A stretch of 64,000 nucleotides of DNA, from positions 121,597 through 185,596 of the forward strand of contig JAPEVC010000041.1 in NCBI GenBank assembly GCA_027946555.1, written 5' to 3'. The notes under the pieces were generated by a model. The model was not told where the DNA came from, did no database searches, and worked only from the letters and a program-made list of their open reading frames with translations. The position numbers and the translations under genes are program-made. This DNA comes from Gnomoniopsis sp. IMI 355080. Lineage: Eukaryota > Ascomycota > Sordariomycetes > Diaporthales > Gnomoniaceae. Of this stretch, positions 21,700 through 33,849 are shown in pieces; the first letter of the stretch is position 1; every line of letters starts with the position of its first letter.

Positions 21700-22548
21700 T
21701 CAAATTTCATCAGTATTACTTACCGCCGTAGCAAGCTCCTCTAGCCTCGCAATGCTCTTCGGCAAATACTCCTCAACGCCGTACGCAGCCAAGTAATCCC
21801 TCTCCTCCTTGAGATCCGATAGCGCAACAGCGACCCAGTTCTCTACCGCCTCCCTTCTCGCACGCCGCGCCGCAGTCCGTTGCTTCTCCCAGTCGCGCTT
21901 CTGCTTATATATCTGCACCCGCTGCTGCTTGTTGGGTCTGCCCGTCTTGAAGGGGCCCACGTCCGCGTTGGCTGGCGTCCAACGTGCCGGCACAGACGGC
22001 ATGACATAACCGTCAGGCTGAGGATGTTTATCACGCTTCTCAATGAGTGGTAGAAGCGCGTCGTCCAGCGCGGTGAACGTCGGGACGCTGCTGTCACATG
22101 GCGTACCACACATTTTGACAGTGGCGTCCAGATCCGTGTGTGAAGCGTCGGCAAGACTAAGCAGCAAGTTGAAGCCCAGCGCGGGATCCATGGCGGCGAG
22201 CTTCGTGGCGATTTTGATGTGCTTGCCTGCGGAGGTGGCATAGCTGGCGGTGGTGATAGACCTGTTCCTGCCGGTCATGGCTTTGACCTTCTTGTCGAGG
22301 TCCGAGACGCGCTTGTCGACGTCCTTGAGAGTTTCGCGGTAGAGCTTTTGAGCTTCTTTGCCTGCTGCAGTGGAAGAGGTAACCTTTGCTGTCTTGGACT
22401 TGCTTCCGGAATTGGGCTTCGCTTTCTTGCGGAAATCCATAATACTGACTGTGGCATTCTCCTTCTCCGAGTCAACGGCATCGTCGAGCTTACGCTTGGG
22501 GACGGTGGAAGGCTTGAGCCAGCCATCTATATTCATAGGCTTTGCCAT
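21700..22548 (-). CDS. Hypothetical protein with coiled-coil N-terminal half
   Basis: A frame of 282 aa, not recognised. The N-terminus reads MAKPMNIDGWLKPST and is followed by a basic, Lys/Ser-rich stretch that could hold nuclear-localisation signals (PKRKLDD, RKKAKP). Residues about 65-95 (LYRETLKDVDKRVSDLDKKVKAM) should form a coiled coil. The C-terminal third is Arg/Lys/Glu-rich and helical. The last codons overlap a perfect GTAAGT donor at about 21724, so the printed C-terminus (VSNTDEI) may be intron read-through; splicing to the TTTACAG near 21680 would end the protein after one more residue. It is divergent from PEX2 with 505 bases between the starts. Confidence 0.7.
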   Translation of the reverse strand: MAKPMNIDGWLKPSTVPKRKLDDAVDSEKENATVSIMDFRKKAKPNSGSKSKTAKVTSSTAAGKEAQKLYRETLKDVDKRVSDLDKKVKAMTGRNRSITTASYATSAGKHIKIATKLAAMDPALGFNLLLSLADASHTDLDATVKMCGTPCDSSVPTFTALDDALLPLIEKRDKHPQPDGYVMPSVPARWTPANADVGPFKTGRPNKQQRVQIYKQKRDWEKQRTAARRARREAVENWVAVALSDLKEERDYLAAYGVEEYLPKSIARLEELATAVSNTDEI

Positions 22549-23053
22549 CTTATGCTAAACTACAAATCTGGTGGATTACAAAAAAGGTAAAAAAAGATTG
22601 TCCTTTTTTAACTGGACTTGTCAAAGCAGTGAAGGGTATGTTAAGATGAGAAGAGAGGTACAGTACATAATATACCTGAGTAATCCTTACCTGGTATGGA
22701 TGAAGTCCTATTAAACGCGTCTGGACGCGATCGTGTCTATTATAGAGGCCAGGGGCCCCAGTCTCTGCCACTAATACAGGGGTCCACTCTGTTGGGGGTC
22801 TTCTGGTCCGTGCGGTCTAAAGTCTGGGGAACCCGGAGACTTTTCAGAACCTCGGCATGTCGCTAACCTCACCTGATGAGATCCATCACCAGTTTTCTTG
22901 TCTCGGCATACAAACCACACCATATCTCGTCACAGTTCCTGCTTACATATATTGCCAATTTTTCGCCGGTCGTCACTCCATCCCCTCCCTCTCCTCCCTC
23001 TCCTTCTCAACAAACTTACTTATCCGACTTTCCCCTAAATCCATGATTTTCCA
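22549..23053. promoter_or_regulatory. Shared divergent promoter region upstream of PEX2
   Basis: 505 bases separate the hypothetical gene (minus) and PEX2 (plus). The PEX2-proximal part is CT-rich. An upstream reading frame can start at 22857 (66 codons) or 23043 (4 codons); both end at the TGA 23055-23057, which overlaps the PEX2 ATG. Confidence 0.5.
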
Positions 23054-24511
23054 ATGACAAATCCAGCCTTCGCTCAAGCGCAAGAGCGCCTCGCCGCGCG
23101 CCGCGCCGCTCGAGCCGCACAATCACAAGCGCTTCTTGCCGCCGAAGCCCAATCCCACTCGCAACTCCGCGCGCAGCTCTCTTCTCATCCTTCGCCCCTC
23201 CTTCGCAGCCTCGGCAGCGGCGCCCTCTCCCTCTGGGACACGGTCTCCGCGCGTGAGGGCACACGGCCCGCCTTCCGCGTGGGGCAGGTTGACGCGGAGC
23301 TACTCGATGAGGAATTGCTCGGCTTGTTGCGGGATCAGGTGGGCGATGCGCTCAAGTACGTCGGAGGCTTGGGGCGTAACCTGAAAGAGGAATGGAGCGA
23401 GGAGATACTGCTGGCGCTGCGGGCGGTGTTGTTCAAGTTGACGGTCTGGGATCACGACGCCACGTATGGTGCGGCGCTGCAAAATCTGCGCTACACGGAT
23501 GCAAGGCGCGGAGGTCCCGTTCTGGCACCACCCACGCGCATGCAGAAGGCGCTGTATGGGCTCGTGACGGTCGGCGGGCGGTATGCGTGGATCAGGCTGG
23601 AGGACTGGCTGGTGCAGCAGGACAACGGATATGATGAGCCCAACCCGAGGATTAAGAAGTTGAAGAGGCTGACTTCGGTGGCGGAAAATGTGCACACCGG
23701 CGCGGCGTTTGTATCGTTCCTGGTGTTCCTCCTGCATGGGCGGTATAGGACGCTGTTGGATCGAATACTGCGTATGAGACTGGCCCCGCCCACGAGTCAA
23801 GTCAGCCGAGAAGTGTCGTTCGAGTATCTCAACCGACAGTTGGTGTGGCACGCATTTACCGAATTCCTGCTTTTTGTGCTACCGCTGATTGGCATCAACA
23901 AATGGCGGAGGTGGCTTGCAAGAACGTGGAGGAAGACGAAGAAGGCAATCTCGAGCAGCGATGATGCTGAGTTGGATGAGAAGAAGGGCGAATATTCATT
24001 CCTTCCCGAAAGGACCTGTGCGATATGCTACCAGGACCAGAACACGGCGTCAACAGAACAAGAGGTTTTGGCCGCGGCCGCATCAAGCGGCGTCGTGGGC
24101 TCGGCGCAGACGGACATTACCAATCCTTACGAGACGATACCATGCGGGTGTGTGTACTGCTTTGTCTGCCTCGCAACGCGGATCGAAGGCGAAGACGGCG
24201 AGGGTTGGACATGTCTACGGTGTGGAGAGCTGGTCAAGGAGTGCAAGCCCTGGAACGGCGATGTGTTGGAGCCTCCCAGCAAGTCGCCTTCATCATTACA
24301 CAAGGCAGTCATGTTCGCCGATGATGTCAAAGCCGATCCATCCGAGTCGGGGACTTCACACCTTGAGTTTGTCGATGCAGATGACGGATTGGGCGAAGCT
24401 CAGACACGGGCTAAAGAAGAAAGCAGTAGCGATGGGTCTGCTGATGGAGACTCGGAAGAGTACGATGAGGAGGAAGGCGAGCTCGGCGACGACATGGATG
24501 ATGGATTTTAG
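23054..24511 (+). CDS. PEX2: Peroxin-2, RING-type peroxisomal E3 ubiquitin ligase subunit
   Basis: A single exon encodes 485 aa. The N-terminal Pex2/Pex12 region runs to about residue 290, with membrane-embedded helices (for example 215-230 and 268-283). The C-terminal RING has Cys322/Cys325 (TCAICY), Cys364-Cys366-Cys369-Cys372 (PCGCVYCFVC) and Cys387/Cys390 (WTCLRCG). The position usually held by His in PCGHVYC-type RINGs is Cys366, as I recall for fungal PEX2. The acidic Glu/Asp tail (GDSEEYDEEEGELGDD) is extra. PEX2 forms the retrotranslocation complex with PEX10 and PEX12 and ubiquitinates the receptor PEX5 so that it can be recycled. The start ATG overlaps an upstream reading frame's stop. 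Confidence 0.93.
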   Translation: MTNPAFAQAQERLAARRAARAAQSQALLAAEAQSHSQLRAQLSSHPSPLLRSLGSGALSLWDTVSAREGTRPAFRVGQVDAELLDEELLGLLRDQVGDALKYVGGLGRNLKEEWSEEILLALRAVLFKLTVWDHDATYGAALQNLRYTDARRGGPVLAPPTRMQKALYGLVTVGGRYAWIRLEDWLVQQDNGYDEPNPRIKKLKRLTSVAENVHTGAAFVSFLVFLLHGRYRTLLDRILRMRLAPPTSQVSREVSFEYLNRQLVWHAFTEFLLFVLPLIGINKWRRWLARTWRKTKKAISSSDDAELDEKKGEYSFLPERTCAICYQDQNTASTEQEVLAAAASSGVVGSAQTDITNPYETIPCGCVYCFVCLATRIEGEDGEGWTCLRCGELVKECKPWNGDVLEPPSKSPSSLHKAVMFADDVKADPSESGTSHLEFVDADDGLGEAQTRAKEESSSDGSADGDSEEYDEEEGELGDDMDDGF

Positions 24512-25190
24512 AATGTCACTTCCCTGGGATGTAGCAAACAGCCCTATTCATATAGAGATGCGAGTATATTTATAGTAATAGATACCCAGCAAAGGAGTCT
24601 TTATTTCCATTGCTTATTACAAGGATATCTCGTATGTTGCATGTGCTTTTTAAGAGCCCAAAGCAAGTAATGCGAAGATCCTTGCTTGATTGGAAGTCTT
24701 ATGGAAAGCTCCCCCTCCCCTCCGCACAATATTCAGGAATGCTTCCAGTATCAAGTTGGCATTGCCTAAAAATTTTCGAATAGAGGTGACGATGACGAGT
24801 GTACAGCAACGCCAGTGGGCTAGTGGGACGGTTTGTCTTACTGGCACGTACATAGAACCAGAGGGCAACGAAAAGTAGATGGACTATGAAGGCAGAAACA
24901 AAAAAAGAACCATGGCCATGGTTTCCACGTTCGCCAGCAACCTCTCAAGACCCTCACCAGCCGGCAACCTGACGACATGCCGAAAATGCCCAGGTACCTA
25001 CAGCGCATTCCCCCGGCTCTCGAAGTCCAAAGGGGTGACACAGATCTCCACAACCATGGCCGTCTCTTGGGTACTCCAAGGTCTCAGCAAGAAGGGACTA
25101 CCGAGTTCTCATGAGGTGCCTCAGAGGGATCGTTTAGTTGCTACGGTAGCCAAGCCTTAGTGGGCCAGGATTGGTCGCCAACGAACGCGG
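24512..25190. other. Intergenic, 3' side of PEX2
   Basis: No coding sequence is supported. Confidence 0.4.
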
Positions 25191-25195
25191 AAAAA

Positions 25196-25297
25196 GGAGT
25201 GGTGACTGAACGGACTTGAACCCAGTATGTTCGTCAACGCTGAAAGTTTGTAGGACGAACCTGCAAACTAACGGCTAGACCAGACAGCCACCACTCC
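25196..25297 (-). ncRNA. tRNA-like Pol III transcription unit (possible tRNA pseudogene)
   Basis: On the minus strand the sequence has an A-box-like element (TGGTCTAGCCGTTAG), a B-box-like element (GGGTTCAAGTCC) and a T5 run straight after the 3' end (25191-25195), the three parts of a Pol III gene. The ends can pair over 13 bases with one G-U (GGAGTGGTGGCTG with CAGTCACCACTCC), longer than a normal 7-bp acceptor stem. GTTTG/CAAAC could be an anticodon stem around a 13-nt loop. The T stem pairs poorly, so I cannot assign an amino acid. It may be a degenerate tRNA or a tRNA-derived element. Confidence 0.4.
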
Positions 25298-27015
25298 TTT
25301 TGGTAAATTATTGACTGTCATCTGAGAATTATAAGGCCATGTGCAGCGCATTGGGAAAACCCTCACCTTTTTATTTTCCCACACCGACCTGCATGTTCAC
25401 CTTGTTTCCTTCCTCCCTTCGTGGCATGGACGGTGTGTCGATATATTCTAGATGCCTTCACCGTTACTACCACCCAGCACGGTGGGGATGGAAGTGATCG
25501 AGCAAGTTTCTCAACCGAGGTCGGACTTGTCAAACTGAGGTCCAAAATACGAAAATGCCACCAGATCCATCCCTCGAGCCACTACTGAGGCAGGGAAGTC
25601 GTTACTGAGCGACACTTGCCATGATCAGAGCCAGCGATTATCAAACGCATGGTGACAATCATCAATCCAAATTATCAAAGCTACGAGATTCCAACAAAAA
25701 ATTCACCACAATCTCTGTCTAAAGAATTTGTCTGTCAGCAACCTGGTGAAGCTCAAAAAGAGAGAGAAGAGGGACGAGTCACAGATATCAACCGAACGCC
25801 TACGGTGATTTGTCGATCCTCTACGTAAACCAGCAATGTTTATGCACGCGTGTTGCGCCATTGGAGCCTCTATCATTTTCTCTACATGAAGGTCGTCTCG
25901 CTCCAAGCTTTGACAAGGAGAAAGGCATGCACGAGAAGCCGTCCACGAAACCTTCAGTCCATTGAGTCTGCATACAACTCTCTGTGACTCGTATCTGTGT
26001 GTCGACAGGTCGAATCAAACCTCCATCCTTGGGGCTTCGACTGCGAGCGCCGAATTCCAAGACCAAGACATGATGACAACACAATTATATGAGATGACCA
26101 GGGCACATGGTTTTATGAAAAAAGGCCATGGCTAGGGGCGAGCACAGCCACACGAATATGCTGCCGGGAGTTTCTCTGCCCAAAGAAAGTCGATAAAAAA
26201 AAAAGAGGCAGACGCTGTGTAGGAAAGAAAGTCACTACTGCCAGCACGGATTCTTGGCCGCCTGCCCGAAGAATAGGAAGAAATAAGCAAGCGCTGAAGT
26301 ATCACATGCGAGCCTAGAAATCCAGAAATGACGTCGGCCAACGAAACAGCCGTAGCGGCTGACTCCCAAAACAACGGTTCGCGCTAAGAAATGTTGTGGT
26401 CAGGGGTCCTTGTCTATGCAGTAATATGTACTCGGTATTTGGATCTTATCTCAGATGTGTACCTACTTTTAAAGTTGAGATCGCCGGACGTATCCTTTAC
26501 CAGAAAAGAAAATGCTAGAAAGAAGGACAAGGTCGCAGCATATAATTGGTGGTTTGCGGCTGCTTATAGAGCTATAATTCAACTTTCTTCTAGGATCCGA
26601 TCTATGAGATCAAAGTCCTTGTACAGTCCTGAGTATTTTGTAGACCAGGCACACCCGTCTTCATTACACGAGCGATTGGTATCAACTCAGCGTAACGCGG
26701 CAGGAACAGGAACCTCACAGAACAGGGTCCACTTGGGCCAACAAAGCATCCCACTCTCACCTGTTTCCTCTCGAGGCCATATCCTCGTCCACTATCCTCT
26801 TTCCATCGCCCTCCCCGGCAACCCAAAAACCCTCCGCATCCTCACCGACAAGCTCGAAAGTTTCTTTCTTTCCAAGTCTGTCCGAGTTGTCAGACTCTTT
26901 ATATATCCATCCTCCCTATCTTCCGTACGGTCCTACCAATTCTTCCCAGATTATGTTCACGCTTTAGCAGCGCCTGCGCAGGTCGACCTCCTCTACCCTC
27001 AGCACCATCCCCGCC
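25298..27015. other. Intergenic, about 1.7 kb
   Basis: Upstream flank of the membrane-protein gene at 27016. Open frames here (for example 26391-27038) lack family features; the portion from 26760 is CT-rich and probably promoter and 5' UTR. Confidence 0.4.
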
Positions 27016-29015
27016 ATGCCGACCTTCTTCTCCTTTGAGCAAGGCTCCGAATCGCGCTCCCGCTTCCCGACCAACGACACCTCGCCCCTCCTGGGCCGCT
27101 TCCGCGCCGTCCCGGGCCGGCCGCGCGGAGCAGCAAACGCCAGCTCCACCCCCAACCGCCGCGGCAGCCTCGGCCTCCTCACCCGCGCAAGCTGGCGCAA
27201 TAGCGTCCACATTGGCCACGGCTACGGCGCGTTGATAAGCGCCGGATTGGTGGACGACGGTGGCGGGAGCAGCAGCGAAGACGACGAGGATAATTTGCTG
27301 GTGGATGAGAACGAGGCGAGATGGGTGCGCTGGTGGAGGAGGCGGTGGAGGAAGGTGGATAACCTATGGATCACGCCCAAGCAGAACGCGGTGCGCAAGG
27401 TCGCCAATTCTTGGTGGCGGCGATGGCTGGCGCTGGTCGTGCTGCCAGCCGCGCTGGCAGTGGGATGGTGCGCCATACCCTTCCCACAGTATCCGTTGGG
27501 CGATGACGAGGACTGGGATGGGCATACCAAACCCGGTGGAGGGGATGACCGGCACAAAACGCCCGGCCATGGCGAGGCCAAGGTCGAAGTAAACTTTTGG
27601 TTCTTCCTGGCTGTGTACTACGCCTTCTATAACCTCACTGCGCTCATCTGGATCACCAAAGTTTTCAATCTCTACAGCCTCAACTGGTGGCCCAGCACCC
27701 TCGGCTTCCCACTCACAATCTGCCTTATCGCAGTGCTGGCGCAGGTCGGCCCGCTCGCCCTGTACTACGTACCCGAGGCCACGTTCCTAACCACGCACAA
27801 CACGGTCTGGATCACATGGACATTCTGCATCATGGCGGTGCCGGTAATGATTGCATCGTGCATACTGCTGACCAAGGAGCGTCATCTGGGCCTACGCAAT
27901 TCGCTCAGCGAGACGCAGCGCATCTTCACGTCGAGTTGGTGGGCTAGCGAAGACGACCTCCTCGGCAATGCGCCCCAGATCAGGGTGAATGGTGCGGCGG
28001 CGCGGCGCCGAGCAGAGCATGCCTGGAATCCCGATGATGCACTGCAGGTCGGCATTGCTAACGACCAGCCGCCATCGCGCGTGCCGGTGCGGCTACGGGG
28101 CCGGTTCTTTCCTGCGAGCTTTGTGCGGTTCGTTTGGTTCTGTACGGCATTGTTTATTGGGTTACTTGCGTTGGTCATAGGAGAGGCATACGCCGAAGTC
28201 TACCTGCGTACCCTGCCGCATAGCTCGCTGGATACAATAGTGTATGTTTACGGGTGGATCTTGACGGTGTATCTGCTGGATGGATTGACGGGGTGGATCT
28301 TGGGCGGAAATCAGGGGGAGAGAGTTGGAAGCTACCCATTGAGTTGGGTGTTCAAACTGTCAGTGGATTGTTCCCCTCTTTCCGCGACAGTATCGACATT
28401 GCGAGGGTGCGAAAACTAATCTTGTCTCACAGATACTTCATGCTGACCTACCAAACCTACGTGCGCGCCCTGTACGCCCGCCTCCGCTCCCCGCAACAGT
28501 TCATTCTGCTGCAAGTTCTCTCTTCCTCAGGCCTCATCATCCTCACACCCATCTTACTCTCCGCGCCCTTCCACTGGCTCCTCACCGTGCTCGGGATGAA
28601 TGGCCAATCCTACGCGGCCTACCAGAAACTCGGCGTGCGCAATGTCTTTATCCGCTTCGTGGCCGAGAACGCGTCCATGGTCTGCTTCCTGGGCTCCGTC
28701 GTCGTGCTGCACTTTGGCCCCAACAAGGACGTCTACCCGTACTTTTCGTTTGATGAGGACCCGGGCAAGACGGGCGACCCGTACGACTACACGTTCGAGC
28801 TGACATTCTATGCGTCGGCCGTCACATGGGCGTGCGAACTGGTGGCGAGCGTGGTGGTCGCGGGGCTGATACGCTGGATTTACGGCGTCAGTGTCGTGGA
28901 GGAGGGGAGCTTGGATCTAGCGGTTTGGCCGGAGTTGCTGCCGACAAGTGTTGTGGTCGTGTTGCATGTGCTTCAGAATATGTTGTTCTCGATTATACGG
29001 CTGCAATTCCGATGA
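27016..29015 (+). CDS. Conserved multi-pass membrane protein, function unknown
   Basis: Exons 27016-28358 and 28433-29015 join in phase 2 across a 74-nt intron with a CTAAT branch point, giving 641 aa. The N-terminal 135 residues are basic and acidic in blocks (DDGGGSSSEDDEDN) and look cytoplasmic. About nine or ten hydrophobic helices follow, starting with WLALVVLPAALAVGW, grouped as 2 + 3 + loop + 4 to 5. A cytosolic loop (about 300-365) carries an Arg-rich stretch. The splice junction rebuilds WVFKLYFMLTYQTYVRALYARLRSPQQF. No signal peptide, catalytic motif or carrier signature is recognised. It may be an endomembrane or vacuolar protein, but nothing in the sequence proves this. The second half also has an upstream in-frame start at 28254, which is only an artefact of the intron. 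Confidence 0.85.
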
Positions 29016-31870
29016 GGCTTGCTTAATGGTTGCGGCGAGCGCCCGCCCGCCGGAGGAAGAAAGAGTAGAAGGAGGGGGTGTTGGGGACGGTGTCGATATT
29101 CCCAGTGCCCTCGCTCGATACGCGAGCTCGAAGAGCAGCACAGCCGGCGTGCGCACAACTATTCCGAGGACTGAACCGACTCTATCCTCCCTGGTGGCTG
29201 CGTTCTCGGAAGAAGGGTGGCCACGTTGGCCGGGCTTCGTTATCGCACGCCAAGCACACGTATGATGGTGTGCAGTCCCAGCCCCCCTCACCACAGTGGT
29301 GACACGACAGTGACAGTCACCAAGAAGCGAAAACGAAGCGTCTCTCAACGATCTTCGAGCGGGAAAGCTCTGGGTTTTGTCTTCACTCTGCTTTCCTTCC
29401 TTTTTCTTTTTTTTTTGTCTCATGCTCCTGACTGGCAGGCGCAACTCCCGAATGGACATGTTGGTTCAGCATAGCATAATGATACCCCAGGACTAGATAT
29501 TTGGAATGACGAATCGAAGCCATGACACAATACGAAAATTCTAGAATCTGTGTGATTGCTACTACATGTTGACATGGAATGCGCGCCTTGGGACGGCAAG
29601 CTGCATAGTTCACGGTTCACTGGCAATTTGGGATCCGGGGAAACAGGGCTTGTTCTCATGCAGGTGGCCGGTGGCTGACAGGCTTACGCTATCAGTGACT
29701 TGCACAGGCAAACGAAAATAATCGCAAGACGACTGTTATTAGGTATCACTTCAAAAAGGAGGTTTGAATGGTCAACCATGCATTCAACCGCCTTCTCCCT
29801 CCCATCCTCTCTTCTCCCCTATCCCACGAGATAAGAAAATCCCCCAGTCTCACGCCCGTCCCTATCGGAATCTCGCTGATAGACCAAGGCAAAACACCGC
29901 CCTACCTCCCCAAGAGTGCGTCATCACAAATGACAGAGATTTGCGTATCATCTTGTAACGGCTCGCTGCAGCTGCAGTGCCACGTAGGGCTGCGGTGCGG
30001 TGCAGTTTCTCTTCTGTGCTTGCGGCGGGATCGAAAGGCGTGGCAGGCAAATTGTGCATATAGTGATGTCTACAAACTACCTAGGTAGGTAGGTGACAGG
30101 TAACTCGGCATTGTATGTACTTTAGTCTTGAACGGTGCTTCCGTTTGTTGTTCCAATCACCTTGTTTGGGGAGGGGGTGGACGGGGTGGTTTTATCTGGC
30201 ATTGAGTATGCCCCTGGGAGGAGGGGTGCTGACGTGCATTGCATAGACACGTAGGTTCGATATCGGGAAGATTGTGCAGTTAATATTGCAGAAAACGGAA
30301 AGTGACCAGATGTTAGCGATTTATAGTGCGGCCCATGCCTACCTACCTAGGTAGACGATGCCTCTCCAACGGAAATCAACCTAAATTTATATAAAATCAT
30401 TCAAAGAAGATAATCGCATAAGCGACCATCCTCCACGGGAAATTACGCCATGTGCCAGTAATTTGTAGACAACTAATGCCGTTGATGTTCTTCGCGAATG
30501 TGACTGCTCCAAAGACGACAGTCCCATAAGCGAGAGAGGGACCTCCGCACGATGAACTGCTCTACGGCAGACTGTAACAAAGAGTGAAGTGTCGACTGTT
30601 TCCCATCATGTTCACATTAGAGCAGGACGAGATTGAGGCTGAGAAAGTGTTTACGATGGCACGCAAGGTGGTCGCCGGCAGGAAAAGTTCCGCCCCATCG
30701 GCTCCGACGTACATGGGGAGACCCACGGGCCCGGGGCGGAAGGCCGGCTGGAAGATGCCGGGCCCCCAAAGGTCTGTTTCTGGCTCGCTGCCGGTAGTAG
30801 CAGCTCCACCGATCGCAAACGCTGACTCTAGCTGGCGTGGACCTCCTATGTATGGCTTGCCTGATTTGCCAGGAAATTTGCGCAGTGGTGCTTGAATGTG
30901 CTGTCAGGAGTTATTAGTTGGGGTATGGCTGTTATGCCGCGCTACTAGCCAAGGCCTTTCGTTGGTTCTTGCTGGACTGGCGGTGAGATGGTCGGCATCG
31001 AAGGCGAGGAGGATGCTTGGGCGAGTCATATCTCAACGAGGTATTACCGGCCGGATGGGTGATTGCCGGTGTACGTACGAGGCTCGGCCTATAATTATTT
31101 ACGGATAATTGTAGCCTGTTCGACCTCGTAGGCTCGCTTCGCTCATGTACTTACTGGCCGTCCTGCAGCCAGCAAGGGTTTATCACCCGCTAATAATGCG
31201 AAGATACATCGGCTCTCTGGGCGGCAGACTTATTTGGGTCTTTACTAGCGCAAAAAAAGGTGACCCGAGAGGCTCATGTGTCTATCAGTTGCCAGGTCCA
31301 TCTTTTCGTGCTTCTGTTTGGAAACGATTCGAGCACTTGCCACTTGCCGAAGCAACCCGTGAGGGCGATGACTCGTCTTGAAAAGGCAATCGTGTGTGTC
31401 AATAGAGAGGTGATAAAAGACCGTGGTGGCTGCGTCGAAAGTTCTGGTTAAGCTCCGGATGCTATGGAGTAGCCTTCTATGGTTTGCTCGTGTGTGATGG
31501 TCTCTTTGTCAAGCTCGGGCACGAGGCGAGTTGGTGTCGAAGGAGAGACACCAGATTAGATAGAATGACGGTTCAAGATGAATAATAGCCAACGGATCCC
31601 CCACCCAAGGTGATAATATCTCGTAAGAAGAGTCTGGAACCGTGTCAAGCGAAGATCTGAAACGGCCCGAGCCCAAGGATCAGGAACTCTTTGTTTAAAT
31701 AGATGAACACTGGCAGTAATTGTGGTTCGGGAGAGGACTATGAAGGGGTGCAATGCCGAGATACTTGTGAGACGATGGCTTGAATCGACCCGAAGGGTGG
31801 ACGCAGAATGCAAGGTAAGGCAGGGACCACGCCACAGGGAAGGCAGATAAGGTAATCCGAGTCGTTGTGC

Positions 31871-31889
31871 GTGTGTGTGTGTGTGTGTG
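31871..31889. repeat. (GT)n microsatellite
   Basis: About nine and a half GT units within a gene-free stretch. Confidence 0.9.
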
Positions 31890-33076
31890 CAACCGATGTG
31901 CTGGTGTGGTAGTATCACACAGCCCGGCGGCATCGGAGTGAAACTTGAGAGAGAAATACAACTATGGTGTTCCAAAAGCAGATGATGTAGGCGCCCGTTT
32001 TTGGTCATCACGACAACCCAGCCTTGAGCCGAGGGAGAATTTGGCAGTGTAACTGGATAGTAGCGAGAATGGTGGACACCACTGGCACGAAGCTGTGTGG
32101 CAGTCGAGACAGTGTTAACAGTCTCGTGTTGGAATTGTGATCAGTCGAGGATCGTGGAGATGGTGTTGAGTGGGCACTTGCAGTGGAGTATCTGAGTGTG
32201 CTGATGTGACGGGTATGTGATGCAGTGCCACACAAGAACCGGACGAGTGTTCTAGCACGCTCCAGTGTTTTTGACCGGTTCCAGCTGTCATCGACAGGTA
32301 CACCCACACGATCGTCTTGTTGGTGGCAGTCTGTTTCAGTGAGCGGTTCAAGAGACATGGCGGCCCACCCTGTCGGGGCCCAGAACAGACTGGGAGAAAT
32401 GGAGCAAGGAGAAGGCTGTGGTCGAGGCTGTGGTCCCACACAGCTCCATCTTTGTGATGCGTGGGCCGTTGTAGCAAGCATTCACGCATTGTCGGATATG
32501 CGTGTTGCGGTGCCGAGGGTCGCCCTGCATACGCGATGACGAGCCTACCGCAGCAGCGCAGTGCAGCAAGCCACTCGCTTGAGGACAGTCTCCAAATCAA
32601 ACAACGGAAAAAAAAAAAAACAGTGATGCTCCCTTTTCGCGGTCGGTTGGGCAGCCCTGACTACCAGCCACCAGATATGTTGGTCATGGGCTTGATGATG
32701 GGGGATAGTGTGTCAGTTGTACGCAAGTCGGTCTCTTTGCGGACGTGAAAGGCTCACTAGCGAAAGAGACAAGGGGGGGGGCCCCAGTGCTTTCCTAATC
32801 GAGAATGCGGGTTTTTGGGAGGGTAGTGGAGGGGTAATTTTAAAGTGCTGGCCCAAGCGTCTTTGCAAATTTTGGCGGGGTAAAAGTGAAAAGAACCGAC
32901 AGACTATGGATGCTCCCACCTGCGGCAACTCGAGCTTATTATTTGCTATTGCTACGGGCTGAAGTGGTACAATCCACAGAAGAACAGGCACCTAGACTAT
33001 GGTACCTCAACATCTAGGTAGGTAGACTTGTTTTATGACGACAACCTGGATAAGTCATGTAGTTAGCTATAGGTAT

Positions 33077-33098
33077 GTACGTACAGTACGTACAGTAC
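33077..33098. repeat. Tandem GTACGTACA repeat
   Basis: Two head-to-tail copies of the nine-base unit GTACGTACA (33077-33085 and 33086-33094) are followed by GTAC. The GTAC cores are palindromic. Confidence 0.8.
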
Positions 33099-33849
33099 CT
33101 ATGCCGAAGTAGTCTTGGGTTTCCCAGCATTATGCTCGACACCTTGAGCTTGATAATTCTACAATATCTTGTCCTACAGTCACACCAAGCCGCCCGCCCA
33201 TCATCCAACAGGAAAAAAACTACTCCACCCACCCACCAGAAAAACCGATGGCCTTGGTTCTCTTCTCCTGCTAATCCTGGTTAGCCACATCTGAATTTTC
33301 TCTTCCACCCGTCTTCGTCTCACCACAACCAGCATTCTCTGACATTTTTCCCGTGCCAACCCAAGGGAAACCTCGCCTCGTTCACATCTACTCTTTTTTT
33401 CTTGGTTGTGCCTGTTGACGTTACAGCCTGTCCAGGAACATTCACAAAGTACGTACTGTGCATTTTCCCTTTACAAACCATGTAGTCTGTGTTTCCACAC
33501 ACTAAACGGTCGTCTGGCTGTTGTCCAATACATGCGGCTACATGCGCACCCCTCCCTGCCATGCCTGTCTTACCATCCTGCTTGACAATGATCTTACCAT
33601 GCCCATACTACTGAGGAGCTAGAACAAATAATACCGGATTTACTCGCAATACCCCCCAGGTCTTTTCAAACGCCCACCCCTCCCTTGCCCGTATCAGCAA
33701 GTCTAACCTGCACGCCGCGCGCCATCGCCTTTTTTCTCTTCTGCCTTGGGGGGCCTGCAACTAGATAACGACCTCGTCTCACGCTCTCACCTCGCGGCTT
33801 TTCCTCCCTCCTCCTTCCTTTCTCTCTTCTTTTTTCTTTCCTCCTTACA

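Larger units (their letters stand above)
29016..33849. other. Gene-free region of about 4.8 kb
   Basis: No convincing gene is seen. Small frames such as 30604-30895 and 30896-31108 have no recognisable features. It contains TACCTAGGTA palindromes at 30078 and 30344, a (GT)n tract at 31871, and GTAC-rich repeats at 33077. The last 400 bases are CT-rich and should be the APRT promoter and leader. Confidence 0.4.
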
